DNA of 64,000 nt, from contig NZ_VEFS01000007.1 in NCBI RefSeq assembly GCF_007679045.1, positions 1 to 64,000 on the forward strand, given 5' to 3'. Below are positions 40,678 through 49,775 of the stretch, piece after piece. The notes under the pieces are model-generated. The model saw only the letters and a list, made by a program, of their open reading frames with translations. It was not told where the DNA came from and searched no databases. The stretch is from Microbacterium sp. BH-3-3-3. Lineage in GTDB: Bacteria; Actinomycetota; Actinomycetes; Actinomycetales; Microbacteriaceae. Made by a program: the position numbers and the translations under genes. Each line of letters starts with the position of its first letter. The first letter of the stretch is position 1.

Positions 40678-40750
40678 CGCCGAGGCTGCAACTCGCTGAC
40701 AACGTCGTTGCAGCCTGACGCGGATTTGTCAGCGAGGTGCAGTCTCGCGG
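40678..40750. repeat. Long inverted repeat, copy 2
   Basis: Near-identical to the element at 40555-40627, differing at a few bases (GAGGCTGCAAC instead of GAGACTGCAAC, GGATTTG instead of GGGTTTG). Both copies have the same orientation, about 123 bp apart, in the otherwise gene-free 389-bp gap before the ThiF-like gene. Confidence 0.9.
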
Positions 40751-40892
40751 GTCGCTCGCCGGTCGACGGGCGGTCGCACGCCCGTGTGAGGGTCGCGCGC
40801 GCGGCGGAGTGCACTTCTCCCCAGGGGCGTGATCGACGTCGGTTGCTGTGGACAACGGCATCCGGAGTCTTCCCGCCCGTCAGGATCGGGGC

Positions 40893-41741
40893 ATGCTTCG
40901 ACTCGACCCCGCCTCTCCCCCGCTCTGGCGTGACGACGGCAGCGTGCAGTTCGGCCCGCGCGCGATCGCGACCCTGCCGATCTCGGATCGGTGGACGGAT
41001 GCCGCTGTCGCCGCCCTCGTGAACGGCACGACTCGCGAGGAGTTGCGGGCGCTCGCGCGGGTGCACGGGGTGTCGGATGCCGCGACCGATGCGGTGCTCG
41101 ACGCTGTCACGCCGGCGCTCGTGCCGCACCGCGACGAGCCTCCGCTCGTGCTGCAGATCGCCGACGACCTTCACCCGCGCGTCGGCCGCGCCGTGCTCGC
41201 GGGACTGCCGCCGCTCACCCGCATCGTCGCGTGGGCGGGGGCATCCAGCGAGCGAGCGTCACCGGGGTCGTGCGTGATCCTGCTCGCGGCGCATCGCGTG
41301 GATCCGCGGCGGGCCGCGGCGTACACGCGTGACGGCGTGACCCACCTGCCGCTGGTGCTCGACGGAGCCTCGGCGACGGTCGGGCCAGTCGTCGCGCCCG
41401 GGCGCACGGCCTGCCTGTCGTGCCTCGATGCCGAGAGCCAGCGCGGCGATCCGCACTGGCCGGCGGTGTCGTCGCAACTGCTCGGCCGGCCGCGGCCCGC
41501 GATCGACCCGGCGCTGGCCGCCGAAGCGGCGCGAGCGGCGCGCTTCTTGCTCAGCGCGCCGATCGAGCAGACGACGAGGTCGCTGCACCTGCGCGTCGAT
41601 TCGTTCCGGCGGGCCTGGGGGCTGCATCGGCCGAGCGCAGACTGCCGCTGCCGATCTCTCGAAGAAAGCGCGACGGCGAGCGTTCCATCCGGCCCCGACC
41701 GCGCGCCCAGCTCAGCGACAGCGTCCGCGCCGCACGTGTGA
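40893..41741 (+). CDS. ThiF/E1-like cyclodehydratase-family protein (TOMM-type, orphan)
   Basis: A 282-residue protein resembling the cyclodehydratase/E1-like proteins of azoline peptide synthesis and M. tuberculosis Rv3196: LRLDPASPPLWRDDGSVQFG, CVILLAAHRVDPRRA, GPVVAPGRTACLSCLDAES (CxxC) and a terminal HRPSADCRCRS (CxC) that together could bind zinc. No YcaO or precursor peptide is nearby, and the gene is in a conserved housekeeping block, so a toxin role is unlikely. ATG 40893 has AGGATCGGG upstream. The 3' 191 bp overlap the convergent helicase gene. Confidence 0.82.
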   Translation: MLRLDPASPPLWRDDGSVQFGPRAIATLPISDRWTDAAVAALVNGTTREELRALARVHGVSDAATDAVLDAVTPALVPHRDEPPLVLQIADDLHPRVGRAVLAGLPPLTRIVAWAGASSERASPGSCVILLAAHRVDPRRAAAYTRDGVTHLPLVLDGASATVGPVVAPGRTACLSCLDAESQRGDPHWPAVSSQLLGRPRPAIDPALAAEAARAARFLLSAPIEQTTRSLHLRVDSFRRAWGLHRPSADCRCRSLEESATASVPSGPDRAPSSATASAPHV

Positions 41742-43302
41742 CCCCGACGTACGCAAGACGCCGCTCTTCGTCGACCGCCTCGAAGGTGGTCGCGTACGAG
41801 ATCGGCAGCAGACCCTCACTGACCCCGACGAGGTAGACGTGATCCCACTCCAGACCCTTCGCCGCGTGCAGCGTGGCCAGCGTCACCGTGCGCGTCGTCG
41901 GTTCGTGCTGGTCGCGCGCTCGCGCCTGCAGGTCGTCGGTGAACGAGCGCAGGTCGGTTCCGGCCGGAGCCTCTTCGGCCAGGCGCAGCAGGGCGGCGCG
42001 AGCCTCCCACGCTTCGCGCAGGGCTCCGCCCGCGGCGGGCGGGTCGTCGGTCAGACCGACGCTGCGCAGCACGTCGCGGACGGTGGCGAGAAAGCCGGTC
42101 TCCATCGGCGCGACCGAGGCGGCCCGCAGCGCCATCAGCGCCTGCCGCACCTCGGGCATGTCGAAGAACTTGCGCCCACCCAGCACGGATGCCGCGACCC
42201 CGACCGCCGACAGCGCGTTCAGCAGGGCGGCCGACTGGGCATGCGAGCGGTACAGCACCGCGACGTCGTGCGGATCGACGCCGCGCGACAGAGAGTCGGC
42301 GATCGATCGCGCGACCGCCGTTGCTTCGGCCTCGTCGTCGTCGAAGCCGCGCACCGTCGGCACCGGCGTGTCGGCGTCGGTCGCGGCCACGAGCTCGAGC
42401 GCGCCGGCCCGCCCGCGCATGAGGTCGTTGGCCACCGCCAGAACGGGTGCCGTCGAGCGGTAGTTGCGCTCGAGCCGCACGACGCGGGCGTCTTCGTGCG
42501 TGCGCTCGAAGTCGAGCAGGTAGCGCGCATCGGCGCCGGTGAACGAGTACACGGTCTGACTGGCGTCGCCGACCACGCACAGGTCGCGACGATCGCCCAG
42601 CCACAGCTCGAGCACGCGGTTCTGCAACGGCGAGACGTCCTGGTACTCGTCGACCGTGAAGTGCCGGTACTGCTCGCGCACGGCGGCGGCCACGCGCGGC
42701 TCGGCCTCGATCATGCCGGCGCAGGTGAGGAGCACGTCTTCGAAGTCCATCTGCCGACGCTCGTCTTTGAGCTTCTCGTACGCCCGCTGCAGGGCGACGA
42801 CCTGGTCGACGTTGAGACGCCCCACGCCGTCGGGGCGGTCGGCGGCGTACTGCTCGATCGAGCGCAGCGTGACCTTGCGCCACTCGATCGACGACGCGAT
42901 ATCGCGCAGTGTCGCCGTGTCGGGACTCAGTCCGACGCCGTCGGCCGCGTGCGCGAGCATGCGCACCTTGTTGTCGATGATCGACGGCGCCTGATCGCCC
43001 GCGAGCGTGGGCCAGAAGAAGTTCACCTGGGCGAGGGCCGCGGCGTGAAACGTGCGCGCCGACACCCCCGACACGCCGAGCGCGCGCAGGCGTCCCCGCA
43101 TCTCGCCCGCGGCCTTCGCGGTGAAGGTCACCGCCATCACGCGCTGCGGCGAGTACGCGCCCGTGTCGACGCCGTGGGCGATGCGCCGCGTGATCACGCG
43201 CGTCTTGCCGGTGCCGGCACCCGCGAGTACGCACACCGGACCCCGCAGCGCCCGCGCCGCCTCGAGCTGATGCTCGTCGAGTCCGTCGAGAGGTCCGGTC
43301 AC
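41551..43302 (-). CDS. ATP-dependent DNA helicase, UvrD2-like (short form)
   Basis: A 583-residue SF1A 3'-5' helicase: Q-motif and Walker A VLAGAGTGKTRVI (~26-38), TFTAKAAGEMRGRL, Walker B VDEYQDVSPLQN (~220), DASQTVYSFTGAD, LERNYRST, HAAKGLEWDHVYL and VGVTRAARTL. Position and sequence match UvrD2 of mycobacteria, but the C-terminal HRDC-containing part of UvrD2 is absent; the chain ends soon after RFLREIGSG with a Ser/Arg/Ala tail that is antisense to the ThiF-like gene. GTG start overlaps the NudC stop (GTGA). Confidence 0.92.
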   Translation of the reverse strand: MTGPLDGLDEHQLEAARALRGPVCVLAGAGTGKTRVITRRIAHGVDTGAYSPQRVMAVTFTAKAAGEMRGRLRALGVSGVSARTFHAAALAQVNFFWPTLAGDQAPSIIDNKVRMLAHAADGVGLSPDTATLRDIASSIEWRKVTLRSIEQYAADRPDGVGRLNVDQVVALQRAYEKLKDERRQMDFEDVLLTCAGMIEAEPRVAAAVREQYRHFTVDEYQDVSPLQNRVLELWLGDRRDLCVVGDASQTVYSFTGADARYLLDFERTHEDARVVRLERNYRSTAPVLAVANDLMRGRAGALELVAATDADTPVPTVRGFDDDEAEATAVARSIADSLSRGVDPHDVAVLYRSHAQSAALLNALSAVGVAASVLGGRKFFDMPEVRQALMALRAASVAPMETGFLATVRDVLRSVGLTDDPPAAGGALREAWEARAALLRLAEEAPAGTDLRSFTDDLQARARDQHEPTTRTVTLATLHAAKGLEWDHVYLVGVSEGLLPISYATTFEAVDEERRLAYVGVTRAARTLSLSWARGRGRMERSPSRFLREIGSGSLRSADAAPRPAGTNRRAGAATSSSARSAR

Positions 43303-44573
43303 GCGGTCTCTCCGTACCAGTCCTCGACCAACCGGCGGGCGATCGACGCGGCCCCCGGCAGGTGCACCGCGCTCTCACCCCGGAGCGCCGACCCGATCTC
43401 CTCCCGGGTGAACCAGCGCACCTCGACGATCTCCTCGCCGTCGGCCAGGGCCTCGACCTCGTCGACCACGACCGCGCGGAACCCGAGCATGAGCGACCGC
43501 GGATACGGCCACGCCTGCGACCCGCGGTACACGATCTCGCGCAGACGCACGCCCGACTCCTCGTTCACCTCGCGCGCGACGGCGTCTTCGAGCGACTCCC
43601 CCGCCTCGGCGAACCCGGCGAAGCACGAGTACCGGTCGCCGCCCCACGCGGCGTTGGCGCCCAGAAGCACGCGGTCGCCCTCGGCAGAGGTCAGCAGCAC
43701 GATGACCGCGGGGTCGGTGCGCGGGAAGTGCTCGCGCCCGCACACCGGGCAGTGCCGCGACCAGCCGGCCTGGCGCAGTTCGGTGAGCGCGCCGCACGCG
43801 GGGCAGAACGCGGCATCGCGCAGCCACCCCGACAGGGCGACCGCGGTGGTCAGCAGTTCGGCCTCGCCGGCCGGCAGGTCGCCGCCCGCGGCGCGGAGGG
43901 GCGCCCAGTCGGCATCCGGAACCAGTTCATCACCCGCGCCGTCGGCCACGACCGCGAGCAGGACCGCGCGGTGGTCGGGCGTGCGGCCGAGGAACGCCCA
44001 GTGGGTGATGCCGGGGATGTCGTGGGGGGCTGCTGCGTCGGGTGCGGCGGGGCGCGCCGAGGGGGCGGGGGCGGATGCCGTGGGCTCGGCGGGGTGCGCT
44101 GACTCGGCGGATGCCGTGGACTCGGCGGGGCGCGCTGATTCGGCCGGGGCGGAGGAACCGGCGAGGGCGGATGCCATGGGCTCGGCGGGGCGCGCTAATT
44201 TGGCCGAAGCGGAGGGCTCGGCGAACTGCGGCGACGGCGCGGATGCCGCGTGCTCGGTGGGATGCTGCGGTCCGGCCGAGGCAGATGCCTCGGGCCCGGC
44301 AGTCTTCTGCGACCCGGCCGCCGACGAGGCGAGGTCGGCGAACGAGGCGAACGCGAGACGGCCGTCGATCAGTGGAGCAGCATCGCGGCGCACGGCGAGC
44401 ACGAGCGTGCGGGGATCCGCGGCGAGGTTCCCGAGCAGGCCGGGCTGGTCACGCTCGGCGCCGGCGCGGTCGACGGCGAGGTCAGCGGCATCCGCGGACC
44501 TGTCCTGCGGCCCGCTGTCAGCCGCACTCGACGAGGGCGGGTTCTGCGACGACGAAGACGCGGGAAGCGACAT
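43299..44573 (-). CDS. nudC: NAD(+) diphosphatase / NADH pyrophosphatase with Ala-rich insertion
   Basis: A 424-residue Nudix hydrolase that cleaves NADH and removes NAD caps from RNA in characterised NudC proteins. C-terminal half: zinc ribbon CPACG...CPVCG, Nudix box GFAEAGESLEDAVAREVNEE (matches G-x5-E-x7-REUxEExGU) and the NudC signature GSQAWPYPRSLMLGF. Between the N-terminal domain and zinc ribbon (~80-190) is an Ala/Pro/Ser-rich insertion built of imperfect ARPAEPxASA repeats, which makes it about 100 residues longer than usual. ATG 44573 follows GGAAAG. Coupled to the UvrD2-like gene downstream. Confidence 0.9.
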   Translation of the reverse strand: MSLPASSSSQNPPSSSAADSGPQDRSADAADLAVDRAGAERDQPGLLGNLAADPRTLVLAVRRDAAPLIDGRLAFASFADLASSAAGSQKTAGPEASASAGPQHPTEHAASAPSPQFAEPSASAKLARPAEPMASALAGSSAPAESARPAESTASAESAHPAEPTASAPAPSARPAAPDAAAPHDIPGITHWAFLGRTPDHRAVLLAVVADGAGDELVPDADWAPLRAAGGDLPAGEAELLTTAVALSGWLRDAAFCPACGALTELRQAGWSRHCPVCGREHFPRTDPAVIVLLTSAEGDRVLLGANAAWGGDRYSCFAGFAEAGESLEDAVAREVNEESGVRLREIVYRGSQAWPYPRSLMLGFRAVVVDEVEALADGEEIVEVRWFTREEIGSALRGESAVHLPGAASIARRLVEDWYGETA

Positions 44574-44707
44574 CGAACACTTCTTTCCGGTGCGAGCACG
44601 AGCAGAAGCCCGAACGGTTGGGGCGAGCGGAGGGTCGAGGGCTCGACCTCCCCCCATCAAGGGCGTGGCGCGGGCCGGTGAGCACGGGCCCGACCTACCC
44701 TGGGGGC

Positions 44708-46246
44708 ATGGCACGCTCGCCCCTCATTTTAGCCGCGTCGGCGACGGCGGCCCTTCCCGGCACCGCCTTCACGAGCGTCAGTGCGCTGACCGAGAACACG
44801 GCCGGTCGCTTCGACGCCGCGCTCGCTCGGACGGCCGACGGGCGCGAGCTCATCGTGCGCATGCCCACCGACGACGACACCGCCGGCGAGCTCGCCGCCG
44901 AGGCGCGAGCCCTGCACGCCCTGACCGCCGGAGTGCGCGCCCTGCTGCCGTTCGCCGTGCCCGAGGTCGTCGGCGAAAGCGGCTCGGGGGCCCAGCGCGT
45001 GCTGGTCGTCGACCGGATTCGCGGTTACCGCATCGACCCGGCTCACCTGCCCAAGGGACCGGGCTACGCGCCCGCGATCGGTGGCGCCCTCGCCGCCGTG
45101 CACGCGCTGCCCGTCTCGATCGTGCGGACCGACGGACTGCCGGTGCGCTCGCCGGAGCAGGTGCGCGACGACGTCAAGCGCCTGCTCGACCGTGCCGACT
45201 CGACCGGACGCGTCAGCGACGACCTCATGATGCGCTGGCGCCGTGCGCTCGACGTCGACGACCTGTGGCGCTTCGAATCCGCCGTCGTGCTCGGCGGCGC
45301 CACGAGCACCTCGATCGTGCTCGCCGACGACGCCGACGAGATTCCGCACGTGGTCGGCATTCTCGACTGGGCCGGCCTCAGCGTCGGCGACCCCGCCGTC
45401 GACCTGCGCTGGTTGGCATCCGCTCCGCTCGCCGCCGACGACGTGCACGCTGGATACGCCGCCGCGGGCGACCGCTCCCCCGACCCCCTGTTGCGCGAAC
45501 GCGCCCGCCTCTACGCCGAGCTCGAGTTCGCACGCTGGCTCGTGCACGGACACGACGCCGGCGAGACCGACGTCATCGACGACGCCGTGGCACTGCTGAC
45601 TGCGTTGGCCGACGGTGTACGCGGCGACCAGATCGTGCCCGACACCCGCAGCGACATCGACGACGCGATGGCCCTCGTCGAGAGTTCGCCCGCGGTCGCT
45701 CCCGCCGACGGCGTCGACACGTCGATGCAGACCGACGCCTACGACCCGGAGGCGCTGTCGCTGTACCTGTCTGCCGAGCGCGACCGCGCGGCCGCCGCAG
45801 ACGCCCTGGCGAACGCCGAAGAATCGGATGACGATTCCGGCCCGATCCGCATCGACGACCTCCCCGCACGCGAGGACGACCCCGAAGCCACGGCCCCGCT
45901 CGAACTGAACGGGTGGGACGGCCGCTACGACCCCGTCCACGGACCGGCACTCCGCGGCGATACCGCCGCGACGTCGCTCTGGGGCAAGCCCGAAGAAGCT
46001 CGACCGGCCGTATCGGACGCCACCTCGTTCGCCGCGCGCGATGACGAGAACGCCGCCTCCGTCGATGCGCACGACGAGTCGTCGACCGACCGTCTCGACG
46101 GCCTGCCGCTCGATGGCGCCACCAACGGGCGGAACGAGCGGGCGGATGCCGCGCACGACGACTCCCACGTGGACGACGAGGCCGATGCCGCCCGCGCGAG
46201 CCGCGCCGCGCTGCGCCGCTGGGGTGTGTCGGGCGACAACGCCTGA
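44708..46246 (+). CDS. Phosphotransferase-fold (APH-like) protein, probably catalytically degenerate
   Basis: A 512-residue protein. Residues 1-310 follow the aminoglycoside/macrolide phosphotransferase fold (RFDAALARTADGRELIVRMP, ALAAVHALPVSIVRTDG, GILDWAGLSVGDPAVDLRWL). The catalytic loop, normally HGDxHxxN, reads VVLGGATSTSIVL (~191-203): the catalytic Asp and Asn are missing, while the later metal Asp (ILDWAG) is kept. The C-terminal 200 residues are acidic and low complexity (DDE/Ala-rich). It is divergent from nudC in the AdnAB-NudC neighbourhood. An antibiotic-kinase label would be unsafe; a nucleotide-binding or scaffold role is more likely. Confidence 0.8.
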   Translation: MARSPLILAASATAALPGTAFTSVSALTENTAGRFDAALARTADGRELIVRMPTDDDTAGELAAEARALHALTAGVRALLPFAVPEVVGESGSGAQRVLVVDRIRGYRIDPAHLPKGPGYAPAIGGALAAVHALPVSIVRTDGLPVRSPEQVRDDVKRLLDRADSTGRVSDDLMMRWRRALDVDDLWRFESAVVLGGATSTSIVLADDADEIPHVVGILDWAGLSVGDPAVDLRWLASAPLAADDVHAGYAAAGDRSPDPLLRERARLYAELEFARWLVHGHDAGETDVIDDAVALLTALADGVRGDQIVPDTRSDIDDAMALVESSPAVAPADGVDTSMQTDAYDPEALSLYLSAERDRAAAADALANAEESDDDSGPIRIDDLPAREDDPEATAPLELNGWDGRYDPVHGPALRGDTAATSLWGKPEEARPAVSDATSFAARDDENAASVDAHDESSTDRLDGLPLDGATNGRNERADAAHDDSHVDDEADAARASRAALRRWGVSGDNA

Positions 46247-46487
46247 CAGCGGCGTGCTCGTCCGCACCACGAACGCACCGCTTCATCCGCTCCGCGGGGC
46301 CGAGGAGTGGTCGCGGCGACGTCACCCGGTGAGCGCTGAACCGTCGGGCGTCTCGTGCGCGCGCGTTTGAGCGTCGTGCCTCGTCGCCCTTCGCGCGACA
46401 CCGTTCCAGGCTGATGATTCACCCGGTCACCGGGCACCACGGCCCGAAGCGACGTCGTGATAGTGCACCGACCATCGCCGGAGCACC

Positions 46488-49400
46488 TCAGCCGCGCAGC
46501 ACCAACTCGTCGCCGACGTAGAACAGCGCGACGTCGATCAGGTCGATGTCGATCCCGTGCTTCGCGTGGTACGCGTCGCGGTACAGCTCGAGCTGCAGCA
46601 TGCGCGACCGACGCTCAGCCTCGGACGACGGCGGTCGACCGGTCTTCCAGTCGACGATCTCGTAGCGATCGCCGCGTCGGTAGACGGCGTCGAGCTTGCA
46701 GATGACGACATGCTCGCGTCCGTCGAGACGCGTGGTGACGAAGTCGATCTCGGTCTCGACCTCGAGCGGCCGGAGGCCGGCCCATTCCGACCGTTCGAAG
46801 CACTCGCGCAGTCGCTGGAGTTCCACGGCATCCGCCGCCGATGCCTCCACGACGTCGTCGTCATCCCACAGGCCGTCGTCGTCGAGCCCGACGCCAGCCC
46901 CCACTAGGCCCGAGCGCTGCTCGACCCACGCGTGGAAGAGGGTGCCGAGGCGCGTCTGCCGGTAGGGGCGCTCGGGCATGGGGCGTCGCAGGTCTTCGAC
47001 CGTGCCGCTGTAGTCGGCGACGAAGTCTTTGAACCGCGACGCCGGGATGCGCGTCGGGGCGGGCGCGTGCGTCGGACGCAGCCGATCGGCCCGCTCGGCG
47101 AGCAGCAGTTCGAGGTCATCATCGGGTGCCGCCGCCGGTTCGTCCCGCGCGGCGGCGACGGCGGACGCCGCGGCCGACACCGCGGTGCGTCGCGCCCCCA
47201 GCGGATCGAGCGGCCAGTGCAGCAGCCGACGTTCGCCGTCGTAGGGGTCGTCTCCGGGCTCGGACACCTCGAGATCGATCGCGAGCGCCTCGGCCGCTTC
47301 GTCGAGGAACACGCTGGGGCGTCGAGGCTTCTTGGTCCCCGACCAGCTGGACCCCGACAGCATCAGCAGATCGCGCGCGCGGGTGAAGGCGACGTAGGCG
47401 AGACGGCGGTCTTCGTCGAGCTGGCGGGCGCGGTTGTCGGCGACGAAGGCGTCGATCGCCGCCTTCAGGTCTTGCTGCGTCTCGGCTCCGCGCCAGCCGA
47501 AGACCGGCAGCCACGCGGAATCGCCGCGGAACTCCGAGGGCAGGATGCCGAAGCCCAACCACCCCTTGGTGTCACGCGGGAGCGACGGCAACTCGTCGGT
47601 GACGAGGCGGACCACGGCCACCGCGTCCCACTCGAGGCCCTTAGACCCGTGGATCGTCAGCAGCTGAACGACGTCGTCTTCGGGCGGCTCGGTGCGCGGG
47701 GCGAACTCGTCGGCCTGTTCGGCGTGGTCGAGCCAGGCGAGCAGGCTTGCGACCGACCCCGACTCATCGGCGGCGAGGAACCCGCGGATCTCGTCGACGA
47801 ACGCGCGCAACTGGGCCGACGCGATGCGCGCGGGGCCGCGCGACTCGTTCGCCGCGAGCTCGATATCGAGACGCAGCTCAGCCTCGATCAGGCGGATCAA
47901 CTCGGGGATCGGCGCCCCCACGCTGCGCCGCAGCGACGCGAACACCGCACCGGCCTCGCGCAACCGCGCGCGCCCCTCGGGGGTGAAGTCGGTGAGCCAG
48001 CCGTGGCCGTCGGTCTGCCGGGCGATGAAGTCGAGGGCGTCGACGAGCGAGGCACGGTCGGCCCCGGGTGTCGAGCGGAGGCGGTCGATGACCTCGGCCC
48101 CCAGCGGCTGCAGCGCCACGTCGTGGGTGGCGAGCCGACGGGCGAGCTGCGCGAGGGCCCGCAGGTCGGCGAGTCCGACGGCCCAGCGTGGCCCGGACAG
48201 CAGGCGGATCAGGGCTGACCCGGCCTCGGGATCGCTGATCACCCGCAGGGTCGACACCACGTCGACGACCTCGGGGGTGGTGAGCAGACCGCCGAGTCCG
48301 AGGATGCGGTGCGGGATGCCGCGGCGTCCGAGCGCATCGCCGAAGCGGACCATGTGCTTCTTGCTGCGGAACAGCACGGCTCCGGTGGTCGCCTTGCCCT
48401 GGGCGGCGCGCGCGGCGCGGACTCCGGCGAACCACGACGCCACGCGATCGGCCTCGGCATCGAGGTCGTTCTCGAACACGATCTCGACCACGCCCTGGGG
48501 CGCACCGGGACGAGAGCGCAGCTCCTCGACCGCGACGGCCGCCCGATCGGCGAGCGGGGCGAGCACCGCGTTGGCGGCGTCGAGCACCCGGTCGCTGTTG
48601 CGCCAGCTGGTCAGCAGGGCGAACTGGCGGCATCCGCCCTCGGGAGCGAACGCGGCGGGGAAGCCGCCGAGGTTGCCGGCGCTCGCCCCGCGCCAGGCGT
48701 AGATGGCCTGGTGGGGGTCGCCCACCGCCATGACGCCCGTGCCGCCGAACAGCGTGGAGAGCAGGTCGGTCTGCACGACCGAGGTGTCTTGGTATTCGTC
48801 GAGCAGCACCACGCGGTACCGCGCGCGCAGCTCGGCGACGACGGCCGGGTGCTCGGTCGCAATCTGCAGGGCTCCCGCGACCTGGTCGGCGAAGTCCATG
48901 ACGCCCAAGCGCGCCTTCTCGCGGTTGTAGTCGGCCGCGAGGGCCGAGAGCAGCGACAGCGCCGAGACCTTCGCCGCGGCGTCGCCGACCTCTTTGTAGA
49001 CGCTCACCCGCGCGGTGGTCGAGGGGCGTTCGGTGATGCGCGCGAACTCCTCGGGGAAGGCGGCGAGTCGATCGAGGTCGACGAGGTTGTCGACACCGTC
49101 GCGTGCGATCCGCAGCGCGGCGTCGATGAGCGTCCGCGGGGACTCCTGGCGTTCTTCGAGACGCGGGTCGTCGGAGGCAAACACCACGCGCCGCATCAAC
49201 AGCCACGCTGCCGATTCGGACAGCACCGCCGATTCGGCGTCGCGCCCGATGCGCAGGCCGTGCTCGCGCACGATGGCGTCGGCGAAGCTGTTGTAAGTCG
49301 ACACCGTCGGGCGGTGCAACAACTGGTCGCCGTCGTCGGGCGTGCTCTCTCCTGCGCCGACCTCGGCGGTCAGCATGTCGAGGGCTTCGCGACGCGCGGC

Positions 49401-49775
49401 GTCGGCGCTCGCGCCCTCGAGCTGCGCGAGCTCGGCGAACACCGCGAGGCGTCCCGCCTCGTGCAGGGCGGGAAGTGCGGGCAGGAGCCCCCGGGCTTCG
49501 AATTCCGACAGACGCTGCAGACGCCGATGGATGCGCTCGGCCAGTTCACCGGCGGCCTTGCGCGTGAAGGTCAGGCCCAGCACCTCGTCGCGGCGGACCA
49601 GCCCGTTGGCGACCAGCCACACCACGCGTCCGGCCATGGTCTCGGTCTTGCCGCTGCCGGCACCGGCGACGACGAGGGCAGGCTCCAGCGGCGCCTCGAT
49701 GACGGCCGTCTGCTCGAGGGTCGGGGGGAACTGGCCGAGGGCGGCCGCGATCGTCGCGGCGGACAACGTGGTCAC
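46488..49775 (-). CDS. adnB: AdnB-like helicase-nuclease subunit
   Basis: A 1095-residue UvrD-like motor with C-terminal PD-(D/E)XK nuclease. Walker A VVAGAGSGKTETM (~36-48), LTFTRKAAGELAERI, VLLDEYQDTSVVQT (~325), GDPHQAIYAWRGA, IHGSKGLEWDAVAVV, LAYVAFTRARDLL; nuclease motif KLDAVYRRGDRYEIVDWKTG (~1035-1055). With AdnA it forms the actinobacterial AdnAB complex that unwinds and resects double-strand breaks before RecA loading. GTG start overlaps the adnA stop (GTGA), so the subunits are made together. Confidence 0.92.
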   Translation of the reverse strand: MTTLSAATIAAALGQFPPTLEQTAVIEAPLEPALVVAGAGSGKTETMAGRVVWLVANGLVRRDEVLGLTFTRKAAGELAERIHRRLQRLSEFEARGLLPALPALHEAGRLAVFAELAQLEGASADAARREALDMLTAEVGAGESTPDDGDQLLHRPTVSTYNSFADAIVREHGLRIGRDAESAVLSESAAWLLMRRVVFASDDPRLEERQESPRTLIDAALRIARDGVDNLVDLDRLAAFPEEFARITERPSTTARVSVYKEVGDAAAKVSALSLLSALAADYNREKARLGVMDFADQVAGALQIATEHPAVVAELRARYRVVLLDEYQDTSVVQTDLLSTLFGGTGVMAVGDPHQAIYAWRGASAGNLGGFPAAFAPEGGCRQFALLTSWRNSDRVLDAANAVLAPLADRAAVAVEELRSRPGAPQGVVEIVFENDLDAEADRVASWFAGVRAARAAQGKATTGAVLFRSKKHMVRFGDALGRRGIPHRILGLGGLLTTPEVVDVVSTLRVISDPEAGSALIRLLSGPRWAVGLADLRALAQLARRLATHDVALQPLGAEVIDRLRSTPGADRASLVDALDFIARQTDGHGWLTDFTPEGRARLREAGAVFASLRRSVGAPIPELIRLIEAELRLDIELAANESRGPARIASAQLRAFVDEIRGFLAADESGSVASLLAWLDHAEQADEFAPRTEPPEDDVVQLLTIHGSKGLEWDAVAVVRLVTDELPSLPRDTKGWLGFGILPSEFRGDSAWLPVFGWRGAETQQDLKAAIDAFVADNRARQLDEDRRLAYVAFTRARDLLMLSGSSWSGTKKPRRPSVFLDEAAEALAIDLEVSEPGDDPYDGERRLLHWPLDPLGARRTAVSAAASAVAAARDEPAAAPDDDLELLLAERADRLRPTHAPAPTRIPASRFKDFVADYSGTVEDLRRPMPERPYRQTRLGTLFHAWVEQRSGLVGAGVGLDDDGLWDDDDVVEASAADAVELQRLRECFERSEWAGLRPLEVETEIDFVTTRLDGREHVVICKLDAVYRRGDRYEIVDWKTGRPPSSEAERRSRMLQLELYRDAYHAKHGIDIDLIDVALFYVGDELVLRG

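Noticed and set aside
40893..41741. Bacteriocin (thiazole/oxazole peptide) gene cluster
   Set aside because: Only an E1-like protein is present; no YcaO, dehydrogenase, precursor or transporter nearby.
41428..45831. Very long open frame (1467 codons) on the plus strand
   Set aside because: It is antisense to UvrD2-like and NudC genes with clear motifs; its translation is Arg/Ala/Gly-rich without domains, a usual artefact of high GC.
44708..46246. Macrolide or aminoglycoside resistance kinase
   Set aside because: The fold matches but the catalytic Asp and Asn are missing and the gene is part of a conserved housekeeping neighbourhood.
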